Below are positions 19,081-26,071 of a DNA stretch of 60,472 nt, in pieces; within the stretch, counting starts at the first letter, position 1; each line of letters starts with the position of its first letter. The stretch comes from Mesorhizobium sp. (lineage in GTDB: Bacteria > Pseudomonadota > Alphaproteobacteria > Rhizobiales > Rhizobiaceae): the NCBI RefSeq assembly GCF_024509055.1, contig NZ_JANINM010000071.1, forward strand, positions 1 through 60,472, read 5' to 3'. The notes beneath the pieces were generated by a model that saw nothing but the letters and a program-made list of their open reading frames with translations, did no database searches and had not been told where the DNA came from. The position numbers and the translations under genes are program-made.

Positions 19081-20195
19081 GCCGCTGCTTCTCCCGTCGA
19101 CGATCGCATGCGTTTTTCGATGCGGATGATGACCAGCGCCAGGATGCCGAGCAGTACGGCCGCCGCCAGGAAGAAGCCGGCCGTGTCCAGCATCGATTGC
19201 AAGGTGACGCTATAGATAATGGCAAGTTCGAAGGCGAAGCCAGCATAGGCCAGCCAGCGCAGTCCCCGGCTCTCGCGGCCCGCAAGCACGATTGCCGCCA
19301 CTATGCCGGCCAGCGCGAGGATCGAGGCGACGGCGAAACCGGCATTGTTGTAGGTATTCCCGTCGGACAATTGGAACTGGACGATTGCCATTCCCGTCAG
19401 GAAGCCGAGCAGCGCATGCAACGGCAGCCGGCCGCCGAGTTGCAGCATCCTGTCGACCGGTCCGCCGGTAAATACTCCGGCAGCGAAGAGTACCGCCGAG
19501 CCCACGACCACCGGAATGGCAACCCGCAGCGTGTCGTGGTCGAGCGCAAGCAGCACCAGATAGAAGAGCAGCGACAGGATGATCAGATGGCGGGCCACCT
19601 GGCTGCGCGTCCAGAATGAAACGGCAAACAACACGACCGCAGTGGCCAGGAACAGGTGCGGAAACTCCGGACGCCAATAATAGCCGAAGCCTTTCAGGAA
19701 CAGCCAGGCATCGGCAATGCCGACTGCGGCTACGGTGAGCGGACTGGAGCGCAGCGCGACCGCCGCCAGTGCCGTCCCGGCGCCCCACGTGACCAGCGCC
19801 GATGCCTCGTCGCCGGAGAAATGGTACATCTGGCCGATCAGCGCGATCGATCCGCCGAAGGCCGAGGCGGCAATGATCCATAGCGCTTCGCCGATCGCGG
19901 CGTGATCGCGTGTCTTCATGACGGCGCCGCCGACGTAACCGCCCAGGATCACGGCGAACAGCGCTACCACCCTCACCAGCCGCGGAATGGCTTCCCAATT
20001 GGCGGCGACGAAGATCAGGATGGCGGCGCCGAACAGGAGTGCCGCCATCATCGCCAGGATCGAACCGAAGCTCAGCGATGCCCGCCCGTTGGCAATCACG
20101 TCGCGGGTCAATGCTTCAGCCGTCGGCGCATCGACAAGACCCGCCTCCCGCCATCGGGCGATATCCGCCCTCACCCGTGTCGCGTAGCTCGCCAT
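19077..20195 (-). CDS. DUF2157 multi-pass membrane protein
   Basis: This 372-residue protein begins with a soluble helical segment (ARWREAGLVDAPTAEALTRDV), typical of the DUF2157 N-terminus, followed by about ten hydrophobic segments. It forms a two-gene operon with the GDYXXLXY protein downstream (ATGA overlap). Role unknown. Confidence 0.87.
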   Translation of the reverse strand: MASYATRVRADIARWREAGLVDAPTAEALTRDVIANGRASLSFGSILAMMAALLFGAAILIFVAANWEAIPRLVRVVALFAVILGGYVGGAVMKTRDHAAIGEALWIIAASAFGGSIALIGQMYHFSGDEASALVTWGAGTALAAVALRSSPLTVAAVGIADAWLFLKGFGYYWRPEFPHLFLATAVVLFAVSFWTRSQVARHLIILSLLFYLVLLALDHDTLRVAIPVVVGSAVLFAAGVFTGGPVDRMLQLGGRLPLHALLGFLTGMAIVQFQLSDGNTYNNAGFAVASILALAGIVAAIVLAGRESRGLRWLAYAGFAFELAIIYSVTLQSMLDTAGFFLAAAVLLGILALVIIRIEKRMRSSTGEAAA

Positions 20196-20375
20196 GAATT
20201 TCCCCCGAGCTTGGTCATTTTTTCAGCCGGAACTGCCAAGCCGTTGACGTGACGGCATTTTCCGATTCGGCCTTCTTTGTGTCGCAGGCGTGAAAGGCCA
20301 TTAATGTTGCATTGCACAATTTGCATTGCTGCCATGCGCCAATGGCACTTTTAAACCGATATGATCCGACCTATT

Positions 20376-20397
20376 TTCCGTTCGTACACAAACGGAA
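20376..20397. promoter_or_regulatory. Inverted repeat in DUF1127/sRNA leader
   Basis: TTCCGTT (20376-20382) and AACGGAA (20391-20397) enclose 8 bases, 33 bases before the first DUF1127 start. The decamer ATGATCCGAC at 20361 recurs almost exactly at 20397. It could be an operator or an mRNA hairpin. Confidence 0.45.
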
Positions 20398-20429
20398 TGA
20401 TCCGAACTAAAGACGAAGTGAGCACTACC

Positions 20430-20570
20430 ATGAACCTGATCCGCAACTACCGCAACTGGCGCCGCTACCGGGAAACCGTTTCCGAGCTGAGCCGCCTGTC
20501 GAACCGTGAACTGACCGACCTCGGCATCAGCCGCAGCGACATCCACTACGTCGCTCGCAAGGCGGTCTAA
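20430..20570 (+). CDS. DUF1127 small protein, copy 1
   Basis: This 46-residue, Arg-rich protein (MNLIRNYRNWRRYRETV ... LTDLGISRSDI) is a full DUF1127/YjiS domain, with the LSNRELTDLGI core. Such small proteins in alphaproteobacteria are stress-induced, and the Rhodobacter homologue CcaF1 is encoded just upstream of CCUCCUCCC-motif sRNAs and binds RNA. The same arrangement is present here. A near-identical second copy follows after 49 bases. Confidence 0.9.
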   Translation: MNLIRNYRNWRRYRETVSELSRLSNRELTDLGISRSDIHYVARKAV

Positions 20571-20619
20571 TCCGCTTCGGGCCGCAAATGGTCCGAACCA
20601 GTTTTGAAAGAGTAAGGCA

Positions 20620-20760
20620 ATGAACCTGATCCGCAGCTATCGTAACTGGCGCGTTTATCGCGAGACGGTTTCAGAGCTCGGTCGGCTTTCGAACCGCCAG
20701 CTCCATGATCTCGGCATCGTTCGCGACGAGATCAAGATGGTCGCCCGCAGGGCGGTCTAA
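20620..20760 (+). CDS. DUF1127 small protein, copy 2
   Basis: This is a second 46-residue DUF1127 protein with the same length and framework as copy 1 (MNLIRSYRNWRVYRETVSEL, then LHDLGIVRDEIKMVARRAV), beginning 190 bases after it. AAGG precedes the ATG. The stop codon lies 14 bases before the first CCTCCTCCC hairpin, so the sRNA units could be processed from the same transcript. Confidence 0.9.
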   Translation: MNLIRSYRNWRVYRETVSELGRLSNRQLHDLGIVRDEIKMVARRAV

Positions 20761-20767
20761 GCAGGAA

Positions 20768-20886
20768 TTTCGCCAGGGTCGACCTCCTCCCCGACCCTGA
20801 CGGATACGGTCAACTTTCACCTCCTCCCGAGGGTTGACCACCGAAACGGCGCCCGCCGGACCTCCTCCCCCGGCGGGCGTTGTTTC
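20768..20886 (+). ncRNA. CCUCCUCCC-motif small RNA, unit 1 (CcsR / NfeR1 type)
   Basis: There are three consecutive hairpins, each exposing CCTCCTCCC in its loop. Stem 1 is AGGGTCG 20775-20781 with CGACCCT 20792-20798 (motif 20783-20791). Stem 2 is GGTCAAC 20808-20814 with GTTGACC 20833-20839 (motif 20820-20828). Stem 3 is CGCCCGCCGG 20850-20859 with CCGGCGGGCG 20870-20879 (motif 20861-20869), followed by TTGTTTCT as a terminator. The motif is complementary to the ribosome-binding core GGGAGGAGG, hence anti-Shine-Dalgarno. Position after DUF1127 genes and the triple-loop layout match the alphaproteobacterial CcsR and alpha-r14/NfeR1 sRNAs. The 5' end is not defined by the sequence. Confidence 0.85.
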
Positions 20887-20887
20887 T
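20850..20887 (+). terminator. Terminator of sRNA unit 1
   Basis: A 10-bp GC stem with a CCTCCTCCC-bearing loop and then a short imperfect T tract. The weak tract may allow read-through into unit 2. Confidence 0.7.
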
Positions 20888-20945
20888 GAAGCGAACGTAG
20901 TTCGTCTTCCGAAGGGTTTCGCCCCTTCTAAAAATGGCGAAAGGA

Positions 20946-21069
20946 ATTTCGTCAAAGCCGACCTCCTCCCCGGCGATGACGAATACGGTCGATCTTCACC
21001 TCCTCCCGAGGATCGACCACCAAAACGACACCCGCCGGACCTCCTCCCCCGGCGGGTGTTGTTGTTTTT
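20946..21069 (+). ncRNA. CCUCCUCCC-motif small RNA, unit 2 (CcsR / NfeR1 type)
   Basis: A second copy of the same design, exactly 179 bases on. Stem 1 is GCCG 20957-20960 with CGGC 20971-20974, extended by GTCA/TGAC (motif 20962-20970). Stem 2 is GGTCGATC 20987-20994 with GATCGACC 21011-21018 (motif 20999-21007). Stem 3 is ACACCCGCCGG 21028-21038 with CCGGCGGGTGT 21049-21059 (motif 21040-21048), then TGTTGTTTTT, a stronger terminator than in unit 1. Stem bases differ from unit 1 in a compensating way while the loops are unchanged, a good sign of selection on structure. Confidence 0.88.
21028..21069 (+). terminator. Terminator of sRNA unit 2
   Basis: An 11-bp perfect stem with a CCTCCTCCC-bearing loop and a T tract TGTTGTTTTT. 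It ends 75 bases before trmFO. Confidence 0.85.
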
Positions 21070-21144
21070 CGGGCAGGTTTCCACACATCGGCTATCGCCA
21101 CCCGGCAATTGCAATCGCACCGCCAAGCGACTATTCCGACGCGC

Positions 21145-22554
21145 ATGAACAAAAAAACCGTACACGTCATCGGCGGCGGCCTCGCCGGTTCCGAGGCCGC
21201 ATGGCAGGTTGCACAGGCCGGCGTCCCGGTCGTGCTGCACGAAATGCGCCCGGTGCGCGGCACCGACGCGCACAAGACCGATGGGCTGGCCGAGCTCGTC
21301 TGCTCCAACTCCTTCCGCTCCGACGATGCCGAAAACAACGCAGTCGGCCTGCTGCATGCCGAAATGCGGCTGGCCGGTTCGCTGATCATGAGCGCCGGCG
21401 ATGCGCACCAGGTTCCGGCCGGTGGCGCGCTGGCCGTAGACCGGGACGCCTTTTCCGATGCCGTCACCTCGAAGATCGAGGCGCATCCGCTGATCACGAT
21501 CCAGCGCGAGGAAGTGCCTGGGCTACCACCGGCGGACTGGGATCAGGCAATCATCGCCACCGGTCCGCTCACCGCTCGTTCGCTGGCGCAGTCGATCGCC
21601 GAGGCGACCGGCGCCGACGCGCTTGCCTTCTTCGATGCCATCGCGCCGATCGTGCATTTCGACACGATCGACATGAACACCGCCTGGTTCCAGTCGCGCT
21701 ACGACAAGGTCGGCCCCGGCGGCACCGGCAAGGACTACATCAACTGCCCGATGGACAAGGAGCAGTATCTCGCCTTCGTCCAGGCGCTGCTCGACGGACA
21801 GAAGACAGAATTCAAGCAGTGGGAAGGCACGCCCTATTTCGACGGCTGTCTGCCAATCGAGGTGATGGCCGAACGCGGCGTCGAGACACTGCGCTATGGG
21901 CCTATGAAGCCGATGGGCCTGACCGATGCCCACAATCCGTCCGTGAAAGCCTATGCGGTTGTCCAGCTCCGCCAGGACAATGCGCTGGGCACGCTCTACA
22001 ACATGGTCGGTTTCCAGACCAAGCTGAAGCACGCCGAACAGGTCCGCATCTTCCGCACCATCCCTGGACTTGAAAACGCGGACTTCGCCCGGCTCGGCGG
22101 CCTGCACCGCAACACCTACATCAACTCCCCTACGCTGCTCGATCCATCGCTGCAGTTGAAGTCGCGCCCTGGCCTGCGCTTTGCCGGCCAGATCACCGGC
22201 TGCGAGGGCTATGTGGAAAGTGCGGCGGTCGGCCTGCTCGCCGGCCGTTTCGCCGCAGCCGAGCGGCTCGGCCAGGCGGCGTCGCTGCCGCCAATAACCA
22301 CAGCCTTCGGCGCGCTGCTCAACCACATCACCGGCGGCCACATCGTTTCCGATGACGAGCCCGGCAAACGCTCCTTCCAGCCGATGAACGTCAATTTCGG
22401 CCTGTTCCCGCCGGCGGAAGCGCCGAAGGTCGAAGGCAAACGCCTGCGCGGCAAGGACAAGACCGTCGCCAAGCGCCATGCCATCACATCGCGCGCGCTG
22501 GCCGATTGCAGGGAATGGCTGGGACTGCCCGCGCAGTCGCAGGCAGCGGAATAG
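21145..22554 (+). CDS. trmFO: Methylenetetrahydrofolate-tRNA-(uracil-5)-methyltransferase, FAD-dependent
   Basis: TrmFO makes m5U54 in the T loop of tRNAs using methylene-folate and reduced FAD. The 469-residue chain starts with the FAD-binding motif [14 protein letters not shown]. It continues with family-specific segments [30 protein letters not shown] and [23 protein letters not shown], and ends NVNFGLFPP. The ATG at 21145 gives [12 protein letters not shown]; no strong ribosome site is evident. It follows the sRNA array but is set off by a terminator. Confidence 0.96.
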   Translation: MNKKTVHVIGGGLAGSEAAWQVAQAGVPVVLHEMRPVRGTDAHKTDGLAELVCSNSFRSDDAENNAVGLLHAEMRLAGSLIMSAGDAHQVPAGGALAVDRDAFSDAVTSKIEAHPLITIQREEVPGLPPADWDQAIIATGPLTARSLAQSIAEATGADALAFFDAIAPIVHFDTIDMNTAWFQSRYDKVGPGGTGKDYINCPMDKEQYLAFVQALLDGQKTEFKQWEGTPYFDGCLPIEVMAERGVETLRYGPMKPMGLTDAHNPSVKAYAVVQLRQDNALGTLYNMVGFQTKLKHAEQVRIFRTIPGLENADFARLGGLHRNTYINSPTLLDPSLQLKSRPGLRFAGQITGCEGYVESAAVGLLAGRFAAAERLGQAASLPPITTAFGALLNHITGGHIVSDDEPGKRSFQPMNVNFGLFPPAEAPKVEGKRLRGKDKTVAKRHAITSRALADCREWLGLPAQSQAAE

Positions 22555-22581
22555 GCTTTCATCGAGAATTGGACGCTCTAG

Positions 22582-22608
22582 GTAAAGTAGGATAATATCC
22601 TACTTTAC
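22582..22608. promoter_or_regulatory. 27-bp perfect palindrome, probable ParD operator
   Basis: GTAAAGTAGGATA and its exact reverse complement are separated by a single A, ending 16 bases before parD. It is AT-rich and contains a TATCCTAC core, as expected for a ribbon-helix-helix autorepressor site overlapping the promoter. Confidence 0.8.
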
Positions 22609-22624
22609 GGTTCTGGAGCACGTC

Positions 22625-22927
22625 ATGGAAACCGTCGAGAAATTATCCGTCACCGTCACACCTGCGATGGCTCGTATGATCCGCGAAAAGGTCGAGGACG
22701 GCTCCTTCGGATCGGCAAGCGAAGTTATACGCGCCGCGCTTCGCGCCTTTCAGCGAGAAGAGGAAGAACATGCCGAGCGCATGGCTTCGATCCGCGCACG
22801 AGTGAAGGCTTCGATCGAGGACAAGAGGCCGGCCGTTCCTCTCGATGACGCAATCGACAGGGTAAAGAGCCGGATTTCTCGGATGGCGCAAGATAGCAAT
22901 GATTCAGCGTCTCGCCGTCGTTCTTAG
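22625..22927 (+). CDS. Antitoxin, ParD-like (ribbon-helix-helix)
   Basis: This 100-residue protein has an N-terminal ribbon-helix-helix DNA-binding fold (EKLSVTVTPAMARMIREKVEDG, then SASEVIRAALRAF) and a charged C-terminal arm that would wrap the toxin. It would repress its own operon through the palindrome at 22582-22608 and neutralise the ParE protein encoded next. The toxin gene starts 29 bases before this stop, showing translational coupling. Confidence 0.9.
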   Translation: METVEKLSVTVTPAMARMIREKVEDGSFGSASEVIRAALRAFQREEEEHAERMASIRARVKASIEDKRPAVPLDDAIDRVKSRISRMAQDSNDSASRRRS

Positions 22928-23225
22928 CCAAGAGGCCATATCCGATCTTGAAGCCATCGCTGCTTACATCTTTGAAAGCAGCAGAAGTCAAAGCACCGCT
23001 AACGGCTTCGTCGATCGGATAGAGGATCGTTGTCGGAGTATTGGAAATGCCCCTCGTGGCGGCCGCCTGCGTGATGACATCCTGCCTGGGCTGAGAACAG
23101 TCCCGTTCGAACACTCCGCCGTCATTGCCTATGTGATCGAAAACGACCTCGTGCACATCGTAAACATCTTCTATGGCGGCCGCGACTATGAAGCGTTGAT
23201 GCGAGATAGCGGTGGCCCATCCTGA
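22899..23225 (+). CDS. Toxin, RelE/ParE family
   Basis: The 108-residue protein has the ParE pattern: LSQEAISDLEAIAAYIFESS, then FVDRIEDRCRSIGNAPRGGR, LPGLRTVPFEHSAVIAYVIE and the C-terminal strand IVNIFYGGRDYEALM. ParE toxins act on DNA gyrase, while RelE-like ones cut mRNA; the GGRDYE end favours ParE. The gene is intact and overlaps the antitoxin gene, so the module is probably active. Confidence 0.9.
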   Translation: MIQRLAVVLSQEAISDLEAIAAYIFESSRSQSTANGFVDRIEDRCRSIGNAPRGGRLRDDILPGLRTVPFEHSAVIAYVIENDLVHIVNIFYGGRDYEALMRDSGGPS

Positions 23226-23231
23226 GGGCCG

Positions 23232-24185
23232 CTACTCCGCCGGCTCGGCACTCGCCCCCGGCAACCCCGGCTTTCCCGCCTCGGACGGATTTCTCCGCAC
23301 ATAGGCCTGCTTCAGCGTCTCAGAGGTGTCGCGCGAGCCGTCATGGCTCCAGCCCGGCGGCTGGATGAGATAGTTGAGGCGCTGCACCATCGTCAGCCCC
23401 GGCATCAGCGCATCCTTGAACATGCCGATCCATTCATGGAAGGCCACCTTCAGCGGATTGAAGGTGCCGATATTCTTGACGATGCCGTAGCGCGGCCGGT
23501 CTTCCTCCAGTTCCTCGATAAAGGTGCCGAACATACGGTCCCAGATGATCAGCGTGCCGGCAAAATTGGCGTCAAGATAGCGCGGGTTGGTGGCGTGGTG
23601 GACACGGTGGTGCGAGGGCGTGTTGAAGATCAATTCGAACCAGCCCCACATCTTGCCGATGGTCTCGGTGTGGATCCAGAACTGCCAGACCAGGTTGAAG
23701 CCAAAGACGAAGGCGATCACCGCCGGATGGAAACCGAGCAGCACCAGCGGTGCTTGCAGGATAAAAGTGAAAGTGAAGAGGCCGGTCCAACTCTGCCTCA
23801 GTGCCGTCGATAGATTGTAGTGCTGGCTGGAATGGTGATTGACGTGTTCCGCCCACACCCAGCGCACCCGGTGCGCGATGCGGTGATAGACATAGTAGCG
23901 CAGGTCATCGAGCAGGAAGGTCGCGACGAACACCCAGACCGACAGGCCGAGGTTGAAGAAGCGGAACTGCCACAGCCACAGCAGCGCCCAGTAGGACACG
24001 ACGCCAAGCAGCAGCCCCGCGACGACATTGCCCGTTCCCATCATCAGGCTGGTCAGCGTGTCGCGCGTCTCGAAAGATCCCTTGGCGCGACCGGTGCGCA
24101 CCAGCCAGAGTTCGATCAGGATCGCCGTGACGAAGAACGGAATGGCAAGTTGGGTGACCTGCGGGAAATTATAATCGTCCATCAC
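23232..24185 (-). CDS. Sterol desaturase / fatty acid hydroxylase family membrane oxygenase
   Basis: The 317-residue membrane protein has the histidine clusters of the di-iron fatty acid hydroxylase superfamily: YHRIAHR, HVNHHSSQH and HHRVHH, with further His between. Four to six hydrophobic segments surround them. Relatives hydroxylate or desaturate lipids, carotenoids or alkylglycerols; the substrate here is unknown. Its ATG overlaps the stop of the upstream anchored protein (ATGA), so the two are co-translated. It converges with the ParE gene 7 bases away. Confidence 0.9.
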   Translation of the reverse strand: MMDDYNFPQVTQLAIPFFVTAILIELWLVRTGRAKGSFETRDTLTSLMMGTGNVVAGLLLGVVSYWALLWLWQFRFFNLGLSVWVFVATFLLDDLRYYVYHRIAHRVRWVWAEHVNHHSSQHYNLSTALRQSWTGLFTFTFILQAPLVLLGFHPAVIAFVFGFNLVWQFWIHTETIGKMWGWFELIFNTPSHHRVHHATNPRYLDANFAGTLIIWDRMFGTFIEELEEDRPRYGIVKNIGTFNPLKVAFHEWIGMFKDALMPGLTMVQRLNYLIQPPGWSHDGSRDTSETLKQAYVRRNPSEAGKPGLPGASAEPAE

Positions 24186-24607
24186 GCGGCCTTTCGGATC
24201 TGGTCCTGATTTCGCAGGGCCGCAGCCACCGCTCTCGCGTCGGCCTCGTTGGCAAAGGCGAACCTTCCGCCCTTCCAGGTGAAGTCGTCCATCCTGAGCG
24301 TCACCGCGCTTCCTTCGACTTCAAGCGCCAGAATATCGTGAGGCGTAACGATCCGCGTCAGGAAACAGTCGCCAATGCTCTGGACGATGCCGCTGCGCGC
24401 CGGGCCGAGTTCGAGGAACGCCGCATGCCTGTCAGCGGTCAGCCTGACGGTCCCTGTCTTCTCGTCCGGGAAATCTTCGGCGAACCGATCGCGCGCCTGA
24501 TCGGCGCCGGCAAGCGTCGCCGTGATCGAGCCGCCGGTGAAATGCACGGCGGCGACCGACAGCGCGATGCCGACCACGACAAGGACGACGAGCACGGGCA
24601 GGCTCAT
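24182..24607 (-). CDS. Single-pass membrane-anchored protein, unknown
   Basis: The 141-residue protein has one N-terminal membrane segment (VLVVLVVVGIALSVAAVHF) followed by a soluble domain of about 115 residues with a beta-rich pattern (ILALEVEGSAVTLRMDDFTWKGG). No family is recognised. Coupling to the sterol-desaturase-family gene suggests a shared membrane role. Confidence 0.75.
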   Translation of the reverse strand: MSLPVLVVLVVVGIALSVAAVHFTGGSITATLAGADQARDRFAEDFPDEKTGTVRLTADRHAAFLELGPARSGIVQSIGDCFLTRIVTPHDILALEVEGSAVTLRMDDFTWKGGRFAFANEADARAVAAALRNQDQIRKAA

Positions 24608-24688
24608 ATGAAGGCATCTCCTCCGCCGGCCCGCTTTTCTTCACGGCGAGTCCGATCGGCAAAATCCCTACCACGATTGACGTTTACG

Positions 24689-25555
24689 TCAAAGGCCTGC
24701 CCAGCCTCGCATCGCATGACGCAGGAGCAGCCAGTGCCGGCGCAAGATGGAAAGCGTCACGTTGCCCGCGAGTGGAGACCGCCCTCCCTTTTCCATTTTG
24801 TCGAGATAGGCGCGTGTCAGCGCGAGTGGCAGGAAAGCCGGCCGCAGCGCCACGGGAAGTGTCGGCGCGCTCTTCTGGAATGCGTTGAGATGCTCCCGCG
24901 CCAGCGCGATCATCGCTGCCACCGCGCGCTGCGCGCCGGGGCCGCCGTCGCCTTCGACGAACTCTTCCGGCGAAGAACCGGCCGCCGCAAGGATGTCGGC
25001 CGGCACATAGCATTGACCCCGCCTGCGGTGCAACGGCAGCAGGAGCATGAGGCCGGTGATGGCCTGCGCGCAGCCTGCCCTGCCCGCCAGTTCGGCAAAG
25101 CGCGGCGCCTCTTTTGCATCGAGCGCCATCGCGGTGAGCTGGATGAGCGCCGCGGCGGTCTCGCCGCAATAACCTTCGAGGTCGGTCCTTGAAGGCATCG
25201 GGTCGTCATAGAGATCGAAGATGCGTGCCTCGAGCATGTTGTCGAAGGCGGGCTTGGGCAGATGGTTGGCGGCGATCGCCGCCTTCAGCGCATCGGCTAT
25301 CGGATGGCCTGTCTCTGCCTCTCCTTCGGCCGCGATGACATCGCGCCACCACTGCAGCCTGACCTCGCCCGGCAGCGGCTCGTGGATGCGGTCGCGCACG
25401 CTTGCGACCTCGGCGTTGAAGGCGTAGAGCGCAACCAACGCATCCCGCTTTTCGGCCGGCGCATAGAGCGCCGAGAGATAGCGATCATGATCGGCGGCGC
25501 GCACCGCATCCATGACGATGTCGCCATTCTTGACGGTGTCGGGCGTGCCGGCCAT
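24689..25555 (-). CDS. Squalene/phytoene synthase-fold protein, NDUFAF6-like
   Basis: The 288-residue protein has the trans-isoprenyl synthase fold but lacks the Asp-rich DxxxD motifs. The first position reads ALYAFNAEVASVRD, which resembles NDUFAF6, the mitochondrial complex I assembly factor with a similar AFNVELAQVKD segment. The second motif area reads GYCGETAAALIQL. It is therefore more likely a non-catalytic assembly factor than a terpene enzyme. Its start directly abuts the stop of the NDUFAF3-like gene, supporting a joint role. Confidence 0.8.
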   Translation of the reverse strand: MAGTPDTVKNGDIVMDAVRAADHDRYLSALYAPAEKRDALVALYAFNAEVASVRDRIHEPLPGEVRLQWWRDVIAAEGEAETGHPIADALKAAIAANHLPKPAFDNMLEARIFDLYDDPMPSRTDLEGYCGETAAALIQLTAMALDAKEAPRFAELAGRAGCAQAITGLMLLLPLHRRRGQCYVPADILAAAGSSPEEFVEGDGGPGAQRAVAAMIALAREHLNAFQKSAPTLPVALRPAFLPLALTRAYLDKMEKGGRSPLAGNVTLSILRRHWLLLRHAMRGWAGL

Positions 25556-25945
25556 TCAGTCGACGGCAATCAGAGCCGCGGCCACGGCGCGGTCTTCGGC
25601 CAGAAGCACGTTGTAGGTCCGCACCGCGGCCCCGGTCGACATCGCATCGGCCGAGATGCCGGCCTCCTTCAGCGCGGCCCGCAGCGCGGCCGGCAGCGGC
25701 CGCAGATCCTTGCCGGTGCCAACCAGCAAAATCTCGACCTTGTCGGCTTCGGCCAAAAGCCTGTCGAAATCCGAAGCCTTCAGCGCCACCGGATCGGCCG
25801 GCTCCCAGCCATGGATGCCGGAGGGCAGGCAAAGCAGCGAGCCGCGATGCGACATGTCGGCAAAGCGGAAGCCGCCATTGCCGTAGGCTTCGATCGGCGC
25901 CCTACCTGGGAAATGCGCCTCGCGGATGATGATGCCTTTAGCCAT
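25556..25945 (-). CDS. Mth938-like domain protein, NDUFAF3-like
   Basis: This 129-residue single-domain protein of the Mth938/DUF498 family has the typical REAHFPGRAPIEAYGNGGFRF start and the core EILLVGTGKDLRPLP. The eukaryotic homologue NDUFAF3 assembles respiratory complex I. The stop codon is immediately followed by the ATG of the NDUFAF6-like protein. Upstream, across a palindromic repeat, lies secDF. Confidence 0.87.
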   Translation of the reverse strand: MAKGIIIREAHFPGRAPIEAYGNGGFRFADMSHRGSLLCLPSGIHGWEPADPVALKASDFDRLLAEADKVEILLVGTGKDLRPLPAALRAALKEAGISADAMSTGAAVRTYNVLLAEDRAVAAALIAVD

Positions 25946-26071
25946 GGCCTAGAGCGTGGCGCCGAAAAGTGCGGAGCGGTTTTCGGACGAGATCATGCTC
26001 TATCTCTTGGTTTAGAGCCGGATTCCGATTTCAGGTCGACTTGACCTGAGATGATCCGGCTCTGGCTAGCC
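25946..26071. repeat. Two nested palindromes between secDF and the NDUFAF3-like gene
   Basis: The first palindrome (about 25951-25999) has outer AGAGC/GCTCT and inner CCGAAAA/TTTTCGG pairs and is a variant of family A. The second has AGAGCCGGAT (26014-26023) facing ATCCGGCTCT (26054-26063), with an inner CAGGTC/GACCTG pair. They fill the whole gap and can form two strong hairpins in either transcript. Confidence 0.8.

Noticed and set aside
20768..21069. Regularly repeated CCTCCTCCC considered as a CRISPR-like or simple repeat array
   Set aside because: Repeats are only 9 bases, each sits in its own hairpin loop, and spacing within a unit is unequal; the sRNA reading explains it.
24689..25555. 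Active phytoene or squalene synthase
   Set aside because: Both Asp-rich metal motifs are missing and no carotenoid or hopanoid genes adjoin; the NDUFAF6-like reading fits better.
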